5,650 nucleotides of DNA from Betaproteobacteria bacterium (lineage in GTDB: Bacteria > Pseudomonadota > Gammaproteobacteria > Burkholderiales > SG8-39), in NCBI GenBank assembly GCA_009693345.1, contig SHXL01000177.1, forward strand, positions 1 through 5,650, written 5' to 3'. The notes beneath the pieces are model-generated. The model was not told the origin of the DNA and searched no databases. It saw only the letters and a program-made list of their open reading frames with translations. Positions 5,553 through 5,650 of this stretch are shown in pieces (the stretch's first letter is position 1; each line of letters opens with the position of its first letter). The position numbers were made by a program, and so were the translations under genes.

Positions 5553-5567
5553 GCTACAAATTGTAGC
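5553..5567. repeat. Perfect 7-bp inverted repeat at the amt/Rieske junction
   Basis: GCTACAA (5553-5559) and TTGTAGC (5561-5567) are exact reverse complements around one base. In the minus-strand mRNA, GCTAC and GTAGC could pair around a 5-nt loop. The element covers the last amt codons and stop and ends one base before the Rieske ATG. It could tune re-initiation, or it could be chance, since it lies in coding sequence. Confidence 0.4.
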
Positions 5568-5650
5568 CCTTCTCATTATGTTCGACCGTGTCCAGGCCCT
5601 CGGTTTCCTCGTCGCCGCTGACGCGCATGCCGACGATCGCATCGCTCAGT
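5554..5650 (-). CDS. amt: Ammonium transporter (Amt/AmtB), C-terminal tail only
   Basis: Only the last 31 residues are visible; the gene continues past the right edge and stops with TAG at 5554-5556. The visible tail contains VGMRVSGDEETEGLD and then EHNEKGYNL. This matches the cytoplasmic C-terminal tail of E. coli AmtB (GLRVPEEQEREGLD, then SHGENAYNA), the region that sits under the channel and contacts the PII protein GlnK. Amt forms a trimeric inner-membrane ammonium channel. The tail is intact, so PII control is plausible by homology. The stop is 2 nt before the Rieske start, which puts amt at the head of, or within, the operon-like row. The call rests on a short segment, but its order and spacing fit the family well. 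Confidence 0.82.
   Translation of the reverse strand, partial: LSDAIVGMRVSGDEETEGLDTVEHNEKGYNL

Noticed and set aside
4781..5566. Plus-strand open frame (261 codons) opposite the Rieske gene
   Set aside because: The translation is arginine- and glycine-rich with no recognisable motif, while the opposite strand encodes a clear Rieske domain and Tat signal.

Overview
The window is a densely packed, GC-rich chromosomal segment from a proteobacterium, most likely a betaproteobacterium. This rests on the class 2 pyrD, the neighbouring aat and bpt genes, and an RnfB-like ferredoxin next to nth. I cannot fix the genus by reading alone. Genes fill the whole window and no stretch of 300 bases lacks one.

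Eight genes lie head-to-tail on the minus strand. Read from the right edge they are: the 3' end of an ammonium transporter (amt), a Tat-exported Rieske iron-sulfur protein, aat, bpt, pyrD, an alanine dehydrogenase (ald), a short RnfB-type two-cluster ferredoxin, and nth. Junctions range from a 38-nt overlap to a 22-nt gap, so they are probably co-transcribed and several are probably translationally coupled. Any promoter lies outside the window or inside genes. At the left edge the 3' end of an M20-family metallohydrolase runs on the plus strand and meets nth tail-to-tail, with a 41-bp coding overlap.

The functions are mostly housekeeping. Aat and Bpt are the two aminoacyl-tRNA-protein transferases that tag proteins for ClpS/ClpAP. 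PyrD feeds electrons from pyrimidine synthesis to quinone. Ald interconverts alanine with pyruvate plus ammonia, and Amt moves ammonium. Nth repairs oxidised pyrimidines with an [4Fe-4S] enzyme. Three consecutive or nearby products (Rieske, RnfB-like, Nth) carry Fe-S clusters.

The least expected signal is at the gene junctions. At both Rieske/aat and ald/rnfB-like a short tandem duplication (17 bp and 26 bp) has copied the stop/start overlap. Each leaves a tiny chimeric reading frame made of the downstream gene's first codons joined to the upstream gene's last codons. Other points of note are an Ald whose usual NAD-selecting aspartate position is alanine followed by basic residues, a Rieske protein with an unusual cluster motif, and an RnfB reduced to its ferredoxin part with a basic tail. 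I see no CRISPR array, tRNA, rRNA, insertion sequence or defence island, and no clearly new multi-gene system.
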